From assembly GCF_030253575.1 (NCBI RefSeq), contig NC_080568.1, positions 32,515,001-32,579,000 of the forward strand: 64,000 bases of DNA, given 5' to 3'. The translations under genes were made by a program, and so were the position numbers. The stretch comes from Rhododendron vialii. Lineage: Eukaryota; Streptophyta; Magnoliopsida; Ericales; Ericaceae. Shown here one piece after another: positions 44,101 through 56,500 of the stretch; the first letter of the stretch is position 1, and each line of letters starts with the position of its first letter. The notes beneath the pieces were generated by a model, which saw nothing but the letters and a program-made list of their open reading frames with translations, had not been told where the DNA came from and did not search any database.

Positions 44101-45237
44101 CCTTGATGGTTGAGTGGAACTAACCCTAGGCAGAAGGTAAACAAGGAAACGGCGGTATCAACTGATACCTCTTGTTTACTGAAGGATAGGTTCTAGTGGA
44201 CTCAAGAGTCAAGTCACTCAACAGATTATGTTATCAAGTCAATTGGATGCATATAATACGATCTGGCAGAGGGCTTGCTTTAGAAAAAAGTTCAATATAT
44301 GGACTAGACAGGGAATTTGTAATGAGTATGAAGAATCTCGGGAAAAGCTAAGATTGTAAAAACGCGGTTTATGCCATGGAGATGCAGAAGAAAAGGCAAA
44401 TTTACATTCTATTCATATTTGAGGCTCAGACGTGAAGGCAATATTTGAGGTTCAGACGCGAAGGCGATATTTGATCGAGATGGATGGACGCTCCTCATTC
44501 AACATAACTTCTCAATTTCAAATAGATTATACGCGGAAGTGGGTCTCTTGTTAGTGGTGGCATACTGTTTTCTGCAAACTGTTGCATTGACACTTCCAAA
44601 AGGCCAATCCCTGTAAATTTTTGAAGTAAATTTCCCCGTTGTTGACCGAGCATAGCGAATTGGTATGGTTTGTGATGTATATGTTTAATGAATCTGTGTG
44701 CGGTTGTGTGCTTCCAGATGCATGCTTAGATCGAGTAATGCATTTTATTTTTCTTGGTACCCGGTGTCTTTTTGTGGTATATGTGGTGCCCCATCGAATT
44801 AATATTGACTTTGTCTTCTAAGCCGTTTTTTTTTTGGGGTCAAACAAGAGATTTCATACCCTCATCTATCTCTTGTTTCTGGTGACTGCCATTTCATACC
44901 ATCTTTTGTTTGAAACTATTTAATTACGTCTGAATTGCAGTTCCCGGTGGGACGGGTTCACCGTCTGTTGAAGGAAAGGGCGTCTGCCCATGGAAGGGTG
45001 GGTGCAACAGCTGCTGTATATACAGCAGCTATATTGGAGTATCTGACTGCAGAGGTGCTGGAATTAGCAGGAAATGCGAGCAAGGATCTCAAGGTAAAAC
45101 GTATAACTCCGAGGCACTTGCAGCTTGCGATTCGTGGAGATGAAGAACTTGACACCCTAATCAAGGGCACCATTGCCGGTGGTGGCGTTATCCCGCATAT
45201 CCACAAGTCACTCATCAACAAGTCATCTAAGGAGTAG
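41190..45237 (+). CDS. Histone variant H2A.Z
   Basis: Exon 1 (41190-41312, ends at CTCCAG before GTTCTC) and exon 2 (44941-45237) join in phase to 139 residues. The N-tail is lysine-rich ([34 protein letters not shown]). The fold follows: [60 protein letters not shown] and [35 protein letters not shown]. The extended LKV loop and the [10 protein letters not shown]-terminal docking segment distinguish H2A.Z from canonical H2A. It replaces H2A at gene 5' ends, deposited by the SWR1 complex, and affects temperature response and flowering in Arabidopsis. The 3.6-kb intron is long and contains a psbJ-like insertion. The gene is intact. Confidence 0.97.
42066..42329 (+). pseudogene. psbJ: Plastid-derived psbJ copy (NUPT) in the H2A.Z intron
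   Basis: From the ATG at 42087 the frame reads [40 protein letters not shown]: the full 40 residues of photosystem II protein PsbJ including its single membrane helix. The plastid stop codon after SSL is replaced by GAG, so the frame continues for 40 unrelated residues to 42329. There is no transit peptide (an in-frame TGA at 42060-42062 precedes it), and it lies within an intron. It is therefore a nuclear insertion of plastid DNA, not a working nuclear gene. I could not delimit flanking plastid sequence with confidence. Confidence 0.85.
42330..44940 (+). other. Remaining H2A.Z intron
   Basis: AT-rich intron sequence. Short frames on both strands (for example 42704-42934 and the minus frame 42831-43181) show no recognisable domain. 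The acceptor is TCTGAATTGCAG at 44929-44940. Confidence 0.5.
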
Positions 45238-46000
45238 TTCTTTATATGTTTTCTTGGATTGTCAATCTATGTTGTTAAAACTTGGAAGAGAATGTGTGAG
45301 GAAACAAAAACACCTGGAAAACCAGTGTTAGGAGGCTGTTCTGCTCTCTGTTTCTGTTTCTCCCTTCTTGCTGTGATTCTGCATATTGGTTGTGAAGAAG
45401 CTCTGTTTCGTACCATATTCTCATTTTCTGATCTAATTCTATTGCATAAAATGTGTGCTTCGACTTGATGGTCTCTACAGATTATTGTTGTTTAGATTGA
45501 AAAGTTTTAAGTATTTCGGAAACATGCCCCACCAAAATTGTTCAACCATGCATTTATCTTGTCAGGATGAAAGCGCACAAGGTGTGCATAAGACTACTCA
45601 TTATTGGTTGGGCACACCATGTGGAACATGTTTTGGAAGACTCAAAAATTTCTCGCGTTCAATCTGTTGATTAAATAATTATCTCAACTCAAGTACTGTG
45701 AGCTATTGGTCGGAAAAGTCTAGAGCTGCTAATAAGTGAGATTTCGGAAAGTTTCCCTTGACATCATCTTGAGACAAATCAGGGTAAAGTTACACCATCT
45801 ACGCGTATGTCATGCACTCCGACTTCGCAAAATTCAACTGCCTAGCTATTTCTGAGTCATAATGTGCGTGTTTATGTAAGATGCGGGGGATAATTTTTTT
45901 AATAAGAAGATGATACCGACGAATATGATTTTCTAATAAGATGAATTTTAAATTCTGGGATCGTCCAAAATGTCTTGGCAAACACCTTTTTCGCTTTGTT
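45238..46000. other. H2A.Z 3' UTR and intergenic DNA
   Basis: The first 200-400 bp are probably H2A.Z 3' UTR. No further gene recognised. Confidence 0.45.
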
Positions 46001-46010
46001 CGGTTCATAG

Positions 46011-46195
46011 TTTTGTTTTGTTTTGTTTTGTTTTGGTTTCCAATCATTACCCTACTTCTTTCTCCAATCATTACCATATTTCTTCAATTATTACTTTCTC
46101 ATCTTTCTCTATCTCTCTCCAATCATTATCCCTCTCTTCAATCATTACCCTATTTCTCTCTCCACCCACTACCACAACTAAACTAAACTAAACTT
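46011..46195. repeat. TTTTG run and CCAATCATTACC minisatellite
   Basis: Tandem TTTTG units (46011-46035) lead into five to six irregular units of (C/T)CAATCATTAYCCTnTTTCT...CTCT over about 46036-46165, ending in ACTAAACTAAACTAAAC. Confidence 0.75.
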
Positions 46196-47559
46196 CCAAT
46201 CAAACAAAACCTTTATTTTTTTGGTAAACTGGAAAGTCATTGCATAAATAAAAAATTGCGAGTACATAGTTCTGGTGTAACTAGTACCCTCAAATCATCC
46301 AAAAGTTGGTATTTAATACAAAATAAGATACTAACGGCCTCCTCCATAACCCCCCAGGGGCTATAAATGGTTAGGGTTTGAACCAGCATTGTGGAATCCC
46401 CCCCTAATACCTCCGGATAATACCCTTCTCCCTTCTATTTCAACTACAAAATAATTTTATCTCACATCTTATCTCTCATCCAAACTAAGTATTATTTAAT
46501 CTTCCGTCACATCAATGTGGGCCCATCCCTTTTACATAAAATACCCCTTATTATCCAATCCCCCTTTTTATATAATACCTTCAAATTTAATCCCCATCCA
46601 AACGAGCCATTAAGACAAAGTAGATAAGGAAAGAGATGATATCGGCCATCTTGTGCAAGCAGGTTGGCACATTTGTTGCTCTCACGGATGGTGCCTCATT
46701 TATCTAGTGCCTAATGTCTCAGCTCTCGAGAAGTTTTGAATTCTACATGAGTTTTTTAATTTTGCCAATACTATACAGATCAGCAAGAATTCATTTTCGC
46801 CGTTCAAAAAAAAAACATATCAACGGGAATTAGCAGGTTAGTTCACAAAGAGTTTCAAAGGCTATTCATAACCCTGAATCCCAAATGTGCACGAACGGGC
46901 TCAAACCTTAGCCTGCCAAATGGAAACGACCAAGAGATGCCAACTGGACTAGAACCGATAAGCACTTCCATACGAGTTGAATTTCCACTATTTGTAGAAA
47001 GTAGAGAAACCGTACACGTCAGAAAACAAAAAAAAAAAACAGACCCATTCCCAAACAACAATAGTTGCAACCACCAATGATTCAATCTTTGGATTTGTTC
47101 ATCTGCTGACCATTGCTCGATTTTGATATATCCGATGGATGTCTACGTGCTCCTATCCTATGTCTTTCTTGCGACTGATGGGATTTCTAAACAGACAGAA
47201 TTATCGCCACTGCACGTGGTTTCTCATAGGAGGCAAAAATGAGAGAAAATTACGCAGGAAAACTATACCGATTTTGAATTTGGACCGAAGAGAATCCCTT
47301 CAAATTCAAAAAATGAAAAGTCTTGATTCACTTTTATGTGTGAGGTCACTGTTTACACCATAATTTAGTAATTTAGTCTAATATGATCGATTGGGTCAAA
47401 ATGGTACAAGTATGTTACACGTGTCAGCACGTTTTAGACTAATTAATGTAAATGCAATGTGAAACCTATTAAGGAAAATCAAGTGGACTGATCGACGGTT
47501 AATATTTAACTCCAGAACATGTTTCAGAGCATGCGTTACATACAGATCGTGGGCATGAC
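46196..47559. other. Intergenic stretch with a LINE tail
   Basis: 46208-46290 reads on the minus strand as TATTTATGCAATGACTTTCCAGTTTACC followed by an A run, typical of a plant LINE 3' end. A GGCTCGTTTGGATGGGG phrase on the minus strand near 46610-46594 looks like the end of another MITE whose partner I could not fix. No gene. Confidence 0.35.
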
Positions 47560-47990
47560 AGTTAGTGCAAGCAGGCAGTTGAAGCAATTACAACATTGGG
47601 AACATGTGAGATCATGGAGAAGTAACCGTCCCGTGCAGATAGTGGAGCAAGAATAGGGAGCATGGAACCACTTAATTCAAATCGAAGGAGGGAATTCCAT
47701 CTTATTTGAATTTCAAGTCGATGACAGCCTATAAATACAAGAATAGAAGATATTTAGAACCCCCCAATCAATCGCCCAAAGACTTTTACTTTTATCTGTA
47801 CTTTACATTTTTTGTTCTAGGAGTAGCTTGTAACTTAATTGTCTATTCAATTGTGTTCTCACCGTCGATCGACTTCTACCTCAGAGAATAATAAAGTCCA
47901 TTTTGTTGTTCTTCTTTCATCTCTATTCACTTCATTAAGTTTGATTCCAGAGAAGTCCTGAAATACGGCAAGGAACCAAACTCCACTACC
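47560..47990 (+). other. LTR-like or orphan promoter-like segment
   Basis: A TATA-like CCTATAAATACAAG at 47729-47742 is followed about 145 bp later by AGAGAATAATAAAGTCC, a polyadenylation-like signal, as in short plant LTR R regions. I see no primer-binding site, no TG...CA termini and no target duplication, so the LTR reading is weak. Confidence 0.25.
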
Positions 47991-48756
47991 ACAAACACCC
48001 ACATTCCAGCACGCTCAACAACTCTTAGTCGATTAGTCGACTACAAGTAAAAAATAGACAAACAGTCACAGAATGAAAGTGAATCGTGAAACATACGGTC
48101 GATTTGTCGGCGGGATAAGTTTTTGAGAGATATGAAAGAACATAATAGGAGGAGATGGTAGGAGGGATGATTGGTTACACGAGATTTATTTTGGATAATT
48201 TTTTAATGAGCGTCTTGGTGGATACAGGTACGCGATTGATATTTTCAAACTAATAATAGTAGTAACATTTTCTCGTCGGTAAATAAAAGGACGAATATAG
48301 GAGGTGCTTATGAATCGACTGTGGGTGGAAAGATTATTATAATCCCCTCGCGGGCGACTATTAACAAACAATGTAAGTTCTTTATTCTAAGTTCGCGCGT
48401 GGAGAGTTTTTTTTGTTCTCCCAATTTGGAGGCTACCTATTTGTATAATCACAAAATAGTTATGCCCGAGATGAATATTTTCTTTATAACTCAAATGTTT
48501 GGATTAGTTTTTACACTTCGAAATGAACACTTTAGCGTGCACATGCACCCATACAAATAAAGAGAAATAAAGAGAAGGAACATGATCAGTGTGTGAGCAA
48601 GTGGGTATCCCTAATTTTTTTTCGAAAATAACTCTTTTACATCTACAAGCGTACTTATTAATAATTTAACATGTATATTAACAATGAGCCCCACATACAA
48701 TGGTGTTGAAGTGTGTGTTTGTTAAGGACCCGTTTCGTTATGGTTCTTATTTTTTA
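47991..48756. other. Intergenic stretch
   Basis: No gene or element termini recognised. Confidence 0.4.
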
Positions 48757-48996
48757 TTTCCTCCGTTCCGATTTATTTGTCAACTTTTTGACTTTTAATT
48801 GTCCCAAAACGTTTGTCCATTTGACTTCTAATTGAATCAAAATTTCCTTTTTGCCATTTCTTTAATAGAATAAAGTAATTTTTATAAAAAAGTTGAGGGT
48901 AAATGTGGAAAGTTGTGTCTTTTTAAGTGTAATGATTGTGTTTCCTAAAAAAAGTTGGATTTTTGAGGTTGGACAAACAAATTGGGACGAAGGGAG
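48757..48996. mobile_element. Stowaway-like MITE, second family
   Basis: The termini TTTCCTCCGTTCCGATTTATTTGTC and GACAAACAAATTGGGACGAAGGGAG (reverse partner) are flanked by TA at 48755-48756 and 48997-48998. Length 240 bp. Confidence 0.8.
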
Positions 48997-49382
48997 TAAG
49001 TGCTTATTTTTCGTTTTACGAGACAGATCATTCCCTTTCAATACATTATTTTTTAATTCAATTGTGTTGGTGAAACACACCCTAAAGGGTGTAAGTATGT
49101 GTTGTACTTGTGTATTACAAGAAGAGAAAAACTTTACGGAGTAATAAACAAAGTTTACGGCACTCAATCGTGTGAGTTTAAAAATGTTTTGGACGGTCCA
49201 GATTTTTTAAAACTTAGTTGCTAGAATAGTACTATTTCGCTAGAATAGTTTTTTTAAATCCGAACCATTGATTGCCGAAACGGACGACTGAAATTGCGCA
49301 GAACCGTGAATAACTTGGAATAAGTTTCTTTCTTACGAGAAAAAGAAGTCGGGGTTTCAACCTTTTCTTCTAGTACATCTAG

Positions 49383-49850
49383 GGACGAAACCAGGATTTT
49401 ACTCAAGCAGTGGCGAAATGTATATTAAAAAAATAAAAAAATGCATTACAATATTAATAGTTATCGACTCTAAAAAAAATTAAAATAACATAACAAAAAC
49501 TATAGTAAATGATATTTGTCATTTGCACAAGAAGTATAAAAAAGACTAATTTTAATTTTTTAGGTTAAGTAGTTTTAGGGGTTAAGTGTGGAGTTTTTTC
49601 CCTCCTTATTTACACCTCATCCTTTATATTATTTCAATTTGGCCCTTTGAATTTAGTTTTGGAATACTTTTTGGGGTTTGCTTTCTTGAAAAAAAGAAGA
49701 GAAGATTTAGGATTGATAACCAAAAAAAAGAAAAAAAAGCTAGCGGTGACAAGACTATATAAGTTGAGAGTAATTTTTTTTTATAGATATAATAATTGCA
49801 ATTGCTAAAACTCTTATCGTAACGGCCGCCGCCACGAGATCTCTTGATTC
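49383..49850 (+). mobile_element. Non-autonomous TE (hAT-like), longer copy
   Basis: Starts GGGACGAAACCAGGATTTTACTCAAGCAGTGGCG and ends TATAATAATTGCAATTGCTAAAAC...GGCCGCCGCCACGAGATC. Both ends match the deleted copy at 8958-9107 in reverse orientation. The interior is AT-rich and non-coding. Confidence 0.55.
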
Positions 49851-50589
49851 TATCCTTAAATACAACAATAATGACTTTTGCAATGATAGAAAAAAGGAGA
49901 GTGGAGTATGTGATAATTGAAGAATTTTTAATTTCAAACTCATAAAATATCATCGCATGACGTGTCCCCACGAATTGCCGTTCCTGTCGCTGAGTGGTCA
50001 GAAGATCAAAATTTCCGACTCGCGAGGTTGGAGATCTGTTCTTTCTGTTACTGTAGTAATTTCGACGTGGAATACTCCACATCGTATGGTTCGCGGGGAC
50101 CCACAATCCCATGAGAATATTGTGAGAATATGTGCCCCTCCATTCAACAAAGAGTTTGGGCCCATCCCCCCCATGGAGTCCTGGACTGGAGTTTCCTGTG
50201 GTGCACAACCATATTAGCGGTCGATTGTGTTGTTCATTTTAGTACGGACGATTTAGATTTAATTCGAGTTTCTATTGATCTGAATCACTCATTGTTCGTA
50301 TTAAATTTCAAGCTGTCTATAATCGAAATGAACAGCTGAATCAAAGGCATTACGGGACTATAAGGCGGCTGCTTTACAACATTCCCGGGTCGCTCTCCCG
50401 CTCGTGTGTACATTTTTAGAAAGCCCAACTGTTATTGAATGAAATCATCAAGAAAAAATGGCAAAAAAAAAATGAGGGGCTCTCTTCTTCCCAGACAAAC
50501 AAATTGCCAAATAGTAGTTGTTTATAATGTCCTATCACATGGGTCTTATGTACAAATAGGTCCCATTACTACGAACAAGTACTAAACTA
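49851..50589. other. Intergenic stretch
   Basis: No gene recognised. Minus frames at 49624-50208 have no recognisable domain. Confidence 0.4.
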
Positions 50590-50790
50590 ACCCCAAAGGG
50601 GTTTGGTCAAGGAAATATGAGAATGATTTTCTTTCACGAGATCGCAGGTTTGAATTTTCTGGAGGTTACATTTCAAACCTTAGGGATACTGGAATGTTTG
50701 TCTTGTCATTAACTTCAAGGCCCTAGAATTAATTAAAATTTGCGTAAACTGTTCCAACATTTGATAATAAAAAGGAAAAGAATAAATACT
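50590..50790 (+). mobile_element. SINE (Au-like), copy 4
   Basis: CCCCAAAGGGGTTTGGTCAAGG (A-box-like), GATCGCAGGTTTGAATTTTCTGG (B-box-like), then CATTAACTTCAAGGCCCTAG, AATTAATTAAAATTTGCG and the A-rich end AAAAAGGAAAAG. Confidence 0.65.
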
Positions 50791-52191
50791 AAACTACAAA
50801 AAGCGCTCACACATCCTACTCTGGAGGTGCCCTTTTGGAAGATTATGCATTAGTATGGAGCAATGCCCCAAACCTCTTCCATGACGCATTGATGTGGGAT
50901 CATAATTACCTTGTCCGGAGCCGTGGGTTGGTGTGCATGGGATTAGATCCCACTCGAACGTTTCGATGTTTTGATGGAAAGAGGCTCAAAGAAGTAGTAT
51001 TGCTCCAAGAGTACTAAATAATCTCTCCATTTTTCTTGGAACGCCGATAACAAGTATATGTATGTATCAAGAAACATGACTGGGAGATTCAGAAAATTTA
51101 GAACATTCTGGTACATTTGCACATGCAGCTGCTGTTTTTGAATTCCAAAATAGGGAAAAATGTGCATGAAATTGTTACGGTTCATTTTCAATGCATCCAA
51201 ACGGTCAATGAGGCGTGTATACCTGATACTTCTAGCTAACTTGTTTGGACTTTGAAAAAGTACCTTTATAGGTCTCATGTTTTCATTTCTCCCATTAGAA
51301 AAGTACGAAAATATAGTGGTGGTAGACAACATTGATTTGTTCTTTGGTGAAAATGATAGTTTGATATCATCGACCAGCTTTGTCAAATTAGTCGTGAAGG
51401 TTGAAGCCCCTCCCAAAAGAACTTGAGACATAACGTAATGTTGTCTGGAGCTTGAATAATTTTTCTTCTTCCAAACCGTGAAGGCTGAAGTCCCTTTCAA
51501 AAGAACTTCAGGCATCACGTAACAGTGTCCCAGAACTTTTGAATAATTTTTCATTTTTCAGACCGTGAAGGCTGAAGCCCCTCCCAAAATGGGATGGAGA
51601 AAAGCACAAAATTGTGTGGATGGTTGAATTGCAGCAGCTTCAGAAACTCAACAGTCCTAGTTTCCATTTGCAGTGCACCTCACGTTGCTAGAATCTCTAA
51701 CGTAGACGTAGAGAATCAGTATTAACTAAATATCTCAAGGAGATTTTGGTCATTTGGAAGTTTAGAGGCATTTATGGGGATGACGTTACCTCTATATCAC
51801 ATGAATCTCGGGAGCTTCTAAATGCACTCCTTTCCTTCTCTCCACAATCGAGCATACCTCATCAAGTGTAGTTTTCTATAGAATATGTGTGGAGATGGTT
51901 AGGATAAAAATAGAAATAAAAATGAGTGGAGATAGTTTTGTTACTCTCTTGATGAGATTTATTATTTGAGCTCTTGCTTGGAAGAGGTCGCAGCACACTC
52001 TTTAAGATAAAATACTATTACCAACACTTTGGCCGGTAAAATTTAACCCGGACTCATAAGAGTATAGACATGACTCACTTGTCTGAGAACTCACAAGTCA
52101 GCAAATACGGATTCAAGAAATTCATTACACAAGGACAATTATGTATGCGAGCCCTATATATTTCATAGAATTTTTTTTTCCCTATAGAATA
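50791..52191. other. Intergenic stretch with an 84-87-bp tandem repeat
   Basis: A repeat with starts at 51394, 51478 and 51565 (GTGAAGGyTGAAGyCCC...AGAACTT.AG.CAT.ACGTAA...TTGAATAATTTTTC) runs 2.4 units to about 51594. A 203-codon minus frame (50943-51554) includes its translation and has no other recognisable content, so I do not call it a gene. Confidence 0.6.
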
Positions 52192-52462
52192 CTCCATCCG
52201 TCCCTTTTTTAGAGTCCAGTATTCTATTTTGGACTGTCCCTTAATAAGTGTCCATTTTGTAAAGTTAGTGGGTAAAAATTGGTGTATTGTCTATTTTATC
52301 CCTAAAAGTAGATTTTTTTTTTAAAAGTAAGTGAGTAAAAGTGTAATGATGATGGGTAAGTAGGGAAAGTGGAGGAAAAAGTTGATGTGAAAGGTATAAT
52401 GATGATATCTTTTTAATAAGTTGGAATTACAAAACAGGACATTTAAAAAAGGACGGAGGGAG
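52192..52462. mobile_element. Stowaway-like MITE, same family as 20737-21008
   Basis: Termini CTCCATCCGTCCCTTTTT and GGACGGAGGGAG with TA at 52190-52191 and 52463-52464. The interior (GTAATGATGATGGGTAAGTAGG, ATTTTATCCCTAAAAGTAG) is the inverse of the copy in the DUF642 intron. Confidence 0.88.
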
Positions 52463-52627
52463 TAGTAGAATTGTTTTTTTCCTTTATAGGGACAACCACC
52501 CCTATTGCCCATTCCTAGCTCCATTCTTGCACAAGTGTAAGCTGGGAAAGTACTAGTTATCTCTCTTATAGTGATTATCCTAGTATATTTCTCACCGCCT
52601 TTTGTTTGTCTACACTCATGATATTTA

Positions 52628-52930
52628 GAGCATCTACAGCCTTCACCCATATTTTTCCTCAAATTTGATTTAAATTTTGGATAAAAATCCATTTTGGTAG
52701 ACACATCTCCAACCATCAAACCCAAATTTTACACATCTCCCTCTTTCTCTCTCTCTCTAACTAGCCGTTGGAGAAATGGGTCAAAGCAAAAATTGTCTCA
52801 GATTTGGGCAAAAAATTGGGTAAAACCCAAAATGGGAAAGGGTTTGGGTCAAAGATTGGAGAGAGATTTTTCTGGTTTTTGCCCCATTTTTTAATTTGAG
52901 TCTTAAAATAGGTCAAGGCTGGAGATGCTC
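52628..52930. mobile_element. Tourist-like MITE, GAGCATCT family
   Basis: Starts GAGCATCTACAGCCTTCACCC and ends GTCAAGGCTGGAGATGCTC, with TTA at 52625-52627 and 52931-52933 (303 bp). GAGCATCTCCAGCC-type ends are abundant in plants. Confidence 0.85.
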
Positions 52931-53319
52931 TTATAAACCAATTCTGGCACTACTTTTCTAGGATTTGGATTTCTAAAGGGTGCACAGAGAAGAAAGAGAG
53001 GCGTTTTTAGCAGCTCCCCATGTTTCTGTTGCAAATGTAGGTGTAGATCCTTTTGGGATACTTTCCTCTAGGATTGACTCTTTCTTTCACACATCATACA
53101 CTTCCCCCATTATTCACGTTTCAAGACCTCTGTTTTAGTTTGCAAAAGTAATTTCTCGTGCTCAAAAAGTTCAACAATTGATATGCCAACTTGTTTAATC
53201 TGCAACTAAAGATTTATTGGCTTCCCCCACCTCCACTATTTATCTCTTGTGGTTTTGCCCTACCATCCATTTTTTGTATATTTTCCAAACCCTTGCCCCT
53301 CGAGGGTTTATGCTTCTCC

Positions 53320-53469
53320 GGTGGCATATAAAAAGATATTTGTATCTATTACCCCAATCCCCTCTGAGAAATCAATCTTCTCCCCCTCACCTTATCCCTC
53401 TTCTTCTATCCTCTCTTTCTCTCATGCTCTCCTCTTAAAAATCCAATCTTTGGGTTTCTTCAAGGTAAG

Positions 53470-53507
<38 letters not shown>
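53320..53507 (+). promoter_or_regulatory. NTT core promoter and leader with (AG)18 before the ATG
   Basis: TATAAAAA at 53327-53334 lies about 175 bp before the start codon. The leader ends with an uninterrupted AG repeat (53472-53507) directly joined to the ATG at 53508. A donor-like AAGGTAAGG at about 53462-53470 has no acceptor before the ATG. Confidence 0.6.
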
Positions 53508-53512
<5 letters not shown>

Positions 53513-56500
53513 AGCAGTTCTACAAACAAAAGGGCTTCTCTCTCTTCCTTCAAAACCCAACCCTAGGGCTTTCAACCTTCTTCCATCACAGGGGCTCAGG
53601 CATAGATTCATCACTCCCTTGAAAGCCAAACCCCTTGATGGGTTATCTCTATCTCTCAATGGGTTGTCAAGGTTCCATGGTTTTGCAACAAACCCTCATG
53701 GGGTTTTCCAAAAGAATAGAACTTTTCATATTTGCAGGGCTGAGGCGGCAGCAGCAGCTGATGGGCAGCCACTATTTGGAGAACCAGAGTCCCCCAAGTT
53801 TATGGGTATTGAAATTGTGACCCTAAAAAAGATTATTCCTCTTGGGTTGATGTTCTTTTGCATTCTCTTCAATTACACAATCCTTAGAGACACCAAAGAT
53901 GTGTTGGTTGTGACAGCTAAAGGGTCTAGTGCTGAGATTATACCATTTCTGAAAACTTGGGTCAACTTGCCCATGGCTATTGGGTTTATGCTTTTATACA
54001 CAAAATTGGCTAATGTGTTGTCAAAGAAAGCTCTCTTCTACACAGTTATTCTCCCATTTATTGCCTTTTTTGGGGCTTTTGGGTTTGTTCTGTATCCCCT
54101 TAGCCATTATTTCCACCCTACAGCTTTTACTGATAAGCTTCTAGCCACCCTTGGTCCCAGATTCCTTGGTCCACTTGCAATTATTAGGATCTGGAGTTTC
54201 TGTCTGTTCTATGTGATGGCTGAGCTCTGGGGTAGCGTGGTGGTTTCAGTGCTGTTTTGGGGATTTGCCAATCAGGTGATAATATGTTCTATTAAACTGT
54301 TTTCTGCTTTCTGATTTTTCCATATGCTTTGTGAGTTTTAGATTTTTTGAGTTTCAAGTTGAGTAAGAATTTGTCTATTTGATTCTTCATTTCTCAAGGA
54401 ATTCTTAGTATTTTCCTGTTAACAAGTCAAACACTTCAAAGTATCTACAAAAGTTTGAAGTGCACTTTGTCACAGTTGTATGATAATCTTATGGTTGTGA
54501 AATGCTTTGTGAAGTACATAATATGCGATTGTGCTGTAGCATCTATTTTTGTTGAATTTTTCTTTTTTCGGATTGTGGTTTGGGATACTTTTTCTTGATA
54601 ATTTGTTGACTGAAATGAAATGAAGGGATATTCTCTATTTGATGTGACAGATGATGTCTTGCCGGAGATGAAAGCGTTGTCATATCGATTGACTTGATAC
54701 TGAAATATTACTCTATTTGGTTGATTCATGCACTTTCCTAACGTTTGTTTCAGTCAAGTAGTGGGAAATTTTTTTTCTGTTTTGTAGCTTTTATGTCTAC
54801 TGTGCTTCAATTGTGATCCCCTTGCTACTGAACTGATTACGTTAACCGAATATACGCCCAGTACTGATAGTTAAGGATTATATCTTACTGTTGACTTCAT
54901 CAACTTATGTGGATTGTCTTAACCTCCTATGCGATTGAAGGGCGACTTTCCCAGCACTGCAAGACAAATGACCCAGATCAAGTTATGGAGCTTCCATTGC
55001 CACCAATTTGTTTTTAACAGGTTCAGGGGGTTTTTTGTCACAAAAATGGTGGAAGTGAAACCACCTTAAAGCACTCTGATGTAAACATGTGGGACAAAGC
55101 TACCTATACTGCCAAATGTGGTGTTGCCCTATAATATTTAGCCTGTATAAGATGAATAGTTTGTTGAGCGGTTATGGTTTGTACCATGTATTTTGTTGCT
55201 TTCGCGATTGCTCTATGTTAACCTATGTAGCACCGACACTCCACTGAAGGCAATGTACCGGTGTCGGACACGGACACGCTCCCGACACATGTCCGACATA
55301 TCTCCCCGAGTGTCCCTTTTTTTTTTTCCCTTCAATATTTGGGGTTTGACACTCTCCCGACACTCTTCCGACACTTTACGGACACTTTAGAGACATGTCG
55401 GGGGTAAAAATGCAATTATAAGAACTTTTAAAGTGGATCAAAGTGTACACTTTAGGGATACTCTCTTCGTTATATACACACACACATGTATAACGTGTCC
55501 CCCAATGTGTTGTGTCCCGCATTTTCTGAAAATTTGTGTGTCGGTGTCGTGTTTGTGTCCGTGCTACATAGATGTCAACTTTGAATTCTAAGCTCATCTT
55601 GTTTTATGACTCTTGTCTTTTCATTCTGATCTCATCTTGTTTTTCCCCCCTTCTCCCGTGCTTCATTTTTGGCAACTCATGACTTTTGATTACTTCCCCA
55701 TACTTTTTTCCCACCATAATCGACTCTTAAACCTGAAGAAATCGAAGTAGCTGCTAGGTTTTCTGCCAAAGAGTTCTTTGCCATGCTCCACGAGGAAACA
55801 TCTTGGCCATCACTTCATCATGCTTAGTAGTGTCAAACCCCATCTTTATCCTTATAGACTGCATGCTATATGAAATCACCTTATTGTTCTGGTCATGCAT
55901 AAGAAAATGTGCTCCTTCCATTTGTGTCATTATGAAGTCACTTTGTCAAGCTTAGCCACTTGGCACGTGCCATATCCTGGTAAATGCATTGCTAAGTGAA
56001 ATCACTTTCTTGCCGACGAAAAAGAAGAAGAAAAGAAATTGAAATCACTTTTGATTGCCTTCTTTAGGCTGTGTTTGGATTGAGGATTTATGGAGATATT
56101 TGTTGAGGATAACCGGAAAAGAAAAGTTGAGGAAAGCATACTCAATTTGTAAGGGAAATCTTGTATATTTTCTTTTTCCATCCAAAAGTTCCTCTATAAA
56201 TTTTTGATTTGAGTACAGCCTTAAAGAAAGATGGGCTGAAAGAAAAATGGGCTGATGAGTTATTTAGCCCATCATGTGTATACATGCCACTTAGAATATC
56301 CTTAAATGCCTAAACTCTCAAGGATGGTAAAAAGAGCACCCTGGCTTTAATTGCTAGTTTTGACTGCTTCCATTTGACTGAGGCAGATAATGATGACAAA
56401 TTTGTTGCTTAAATGCTCCTTGCGTCAATGTTTGTGAATGGTATCGATATTACCATGTTTCCCATCTCAAATGTACTGGCTGGTACGGCAAATAACTCTT

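Noticed and set aside
47560-47990. Solo LTR
   Set aside because: TATA-like and polyadenylation-like signals are present, but no TG...CA ends, target duplication or primer-binding site could be found. Kept only as a weak segment.
49624-50208. 194-codon minus-strand frame
   Set aside because: It overlaps the non-autonomous element, is low complexity and shows no domain or conserved residues.
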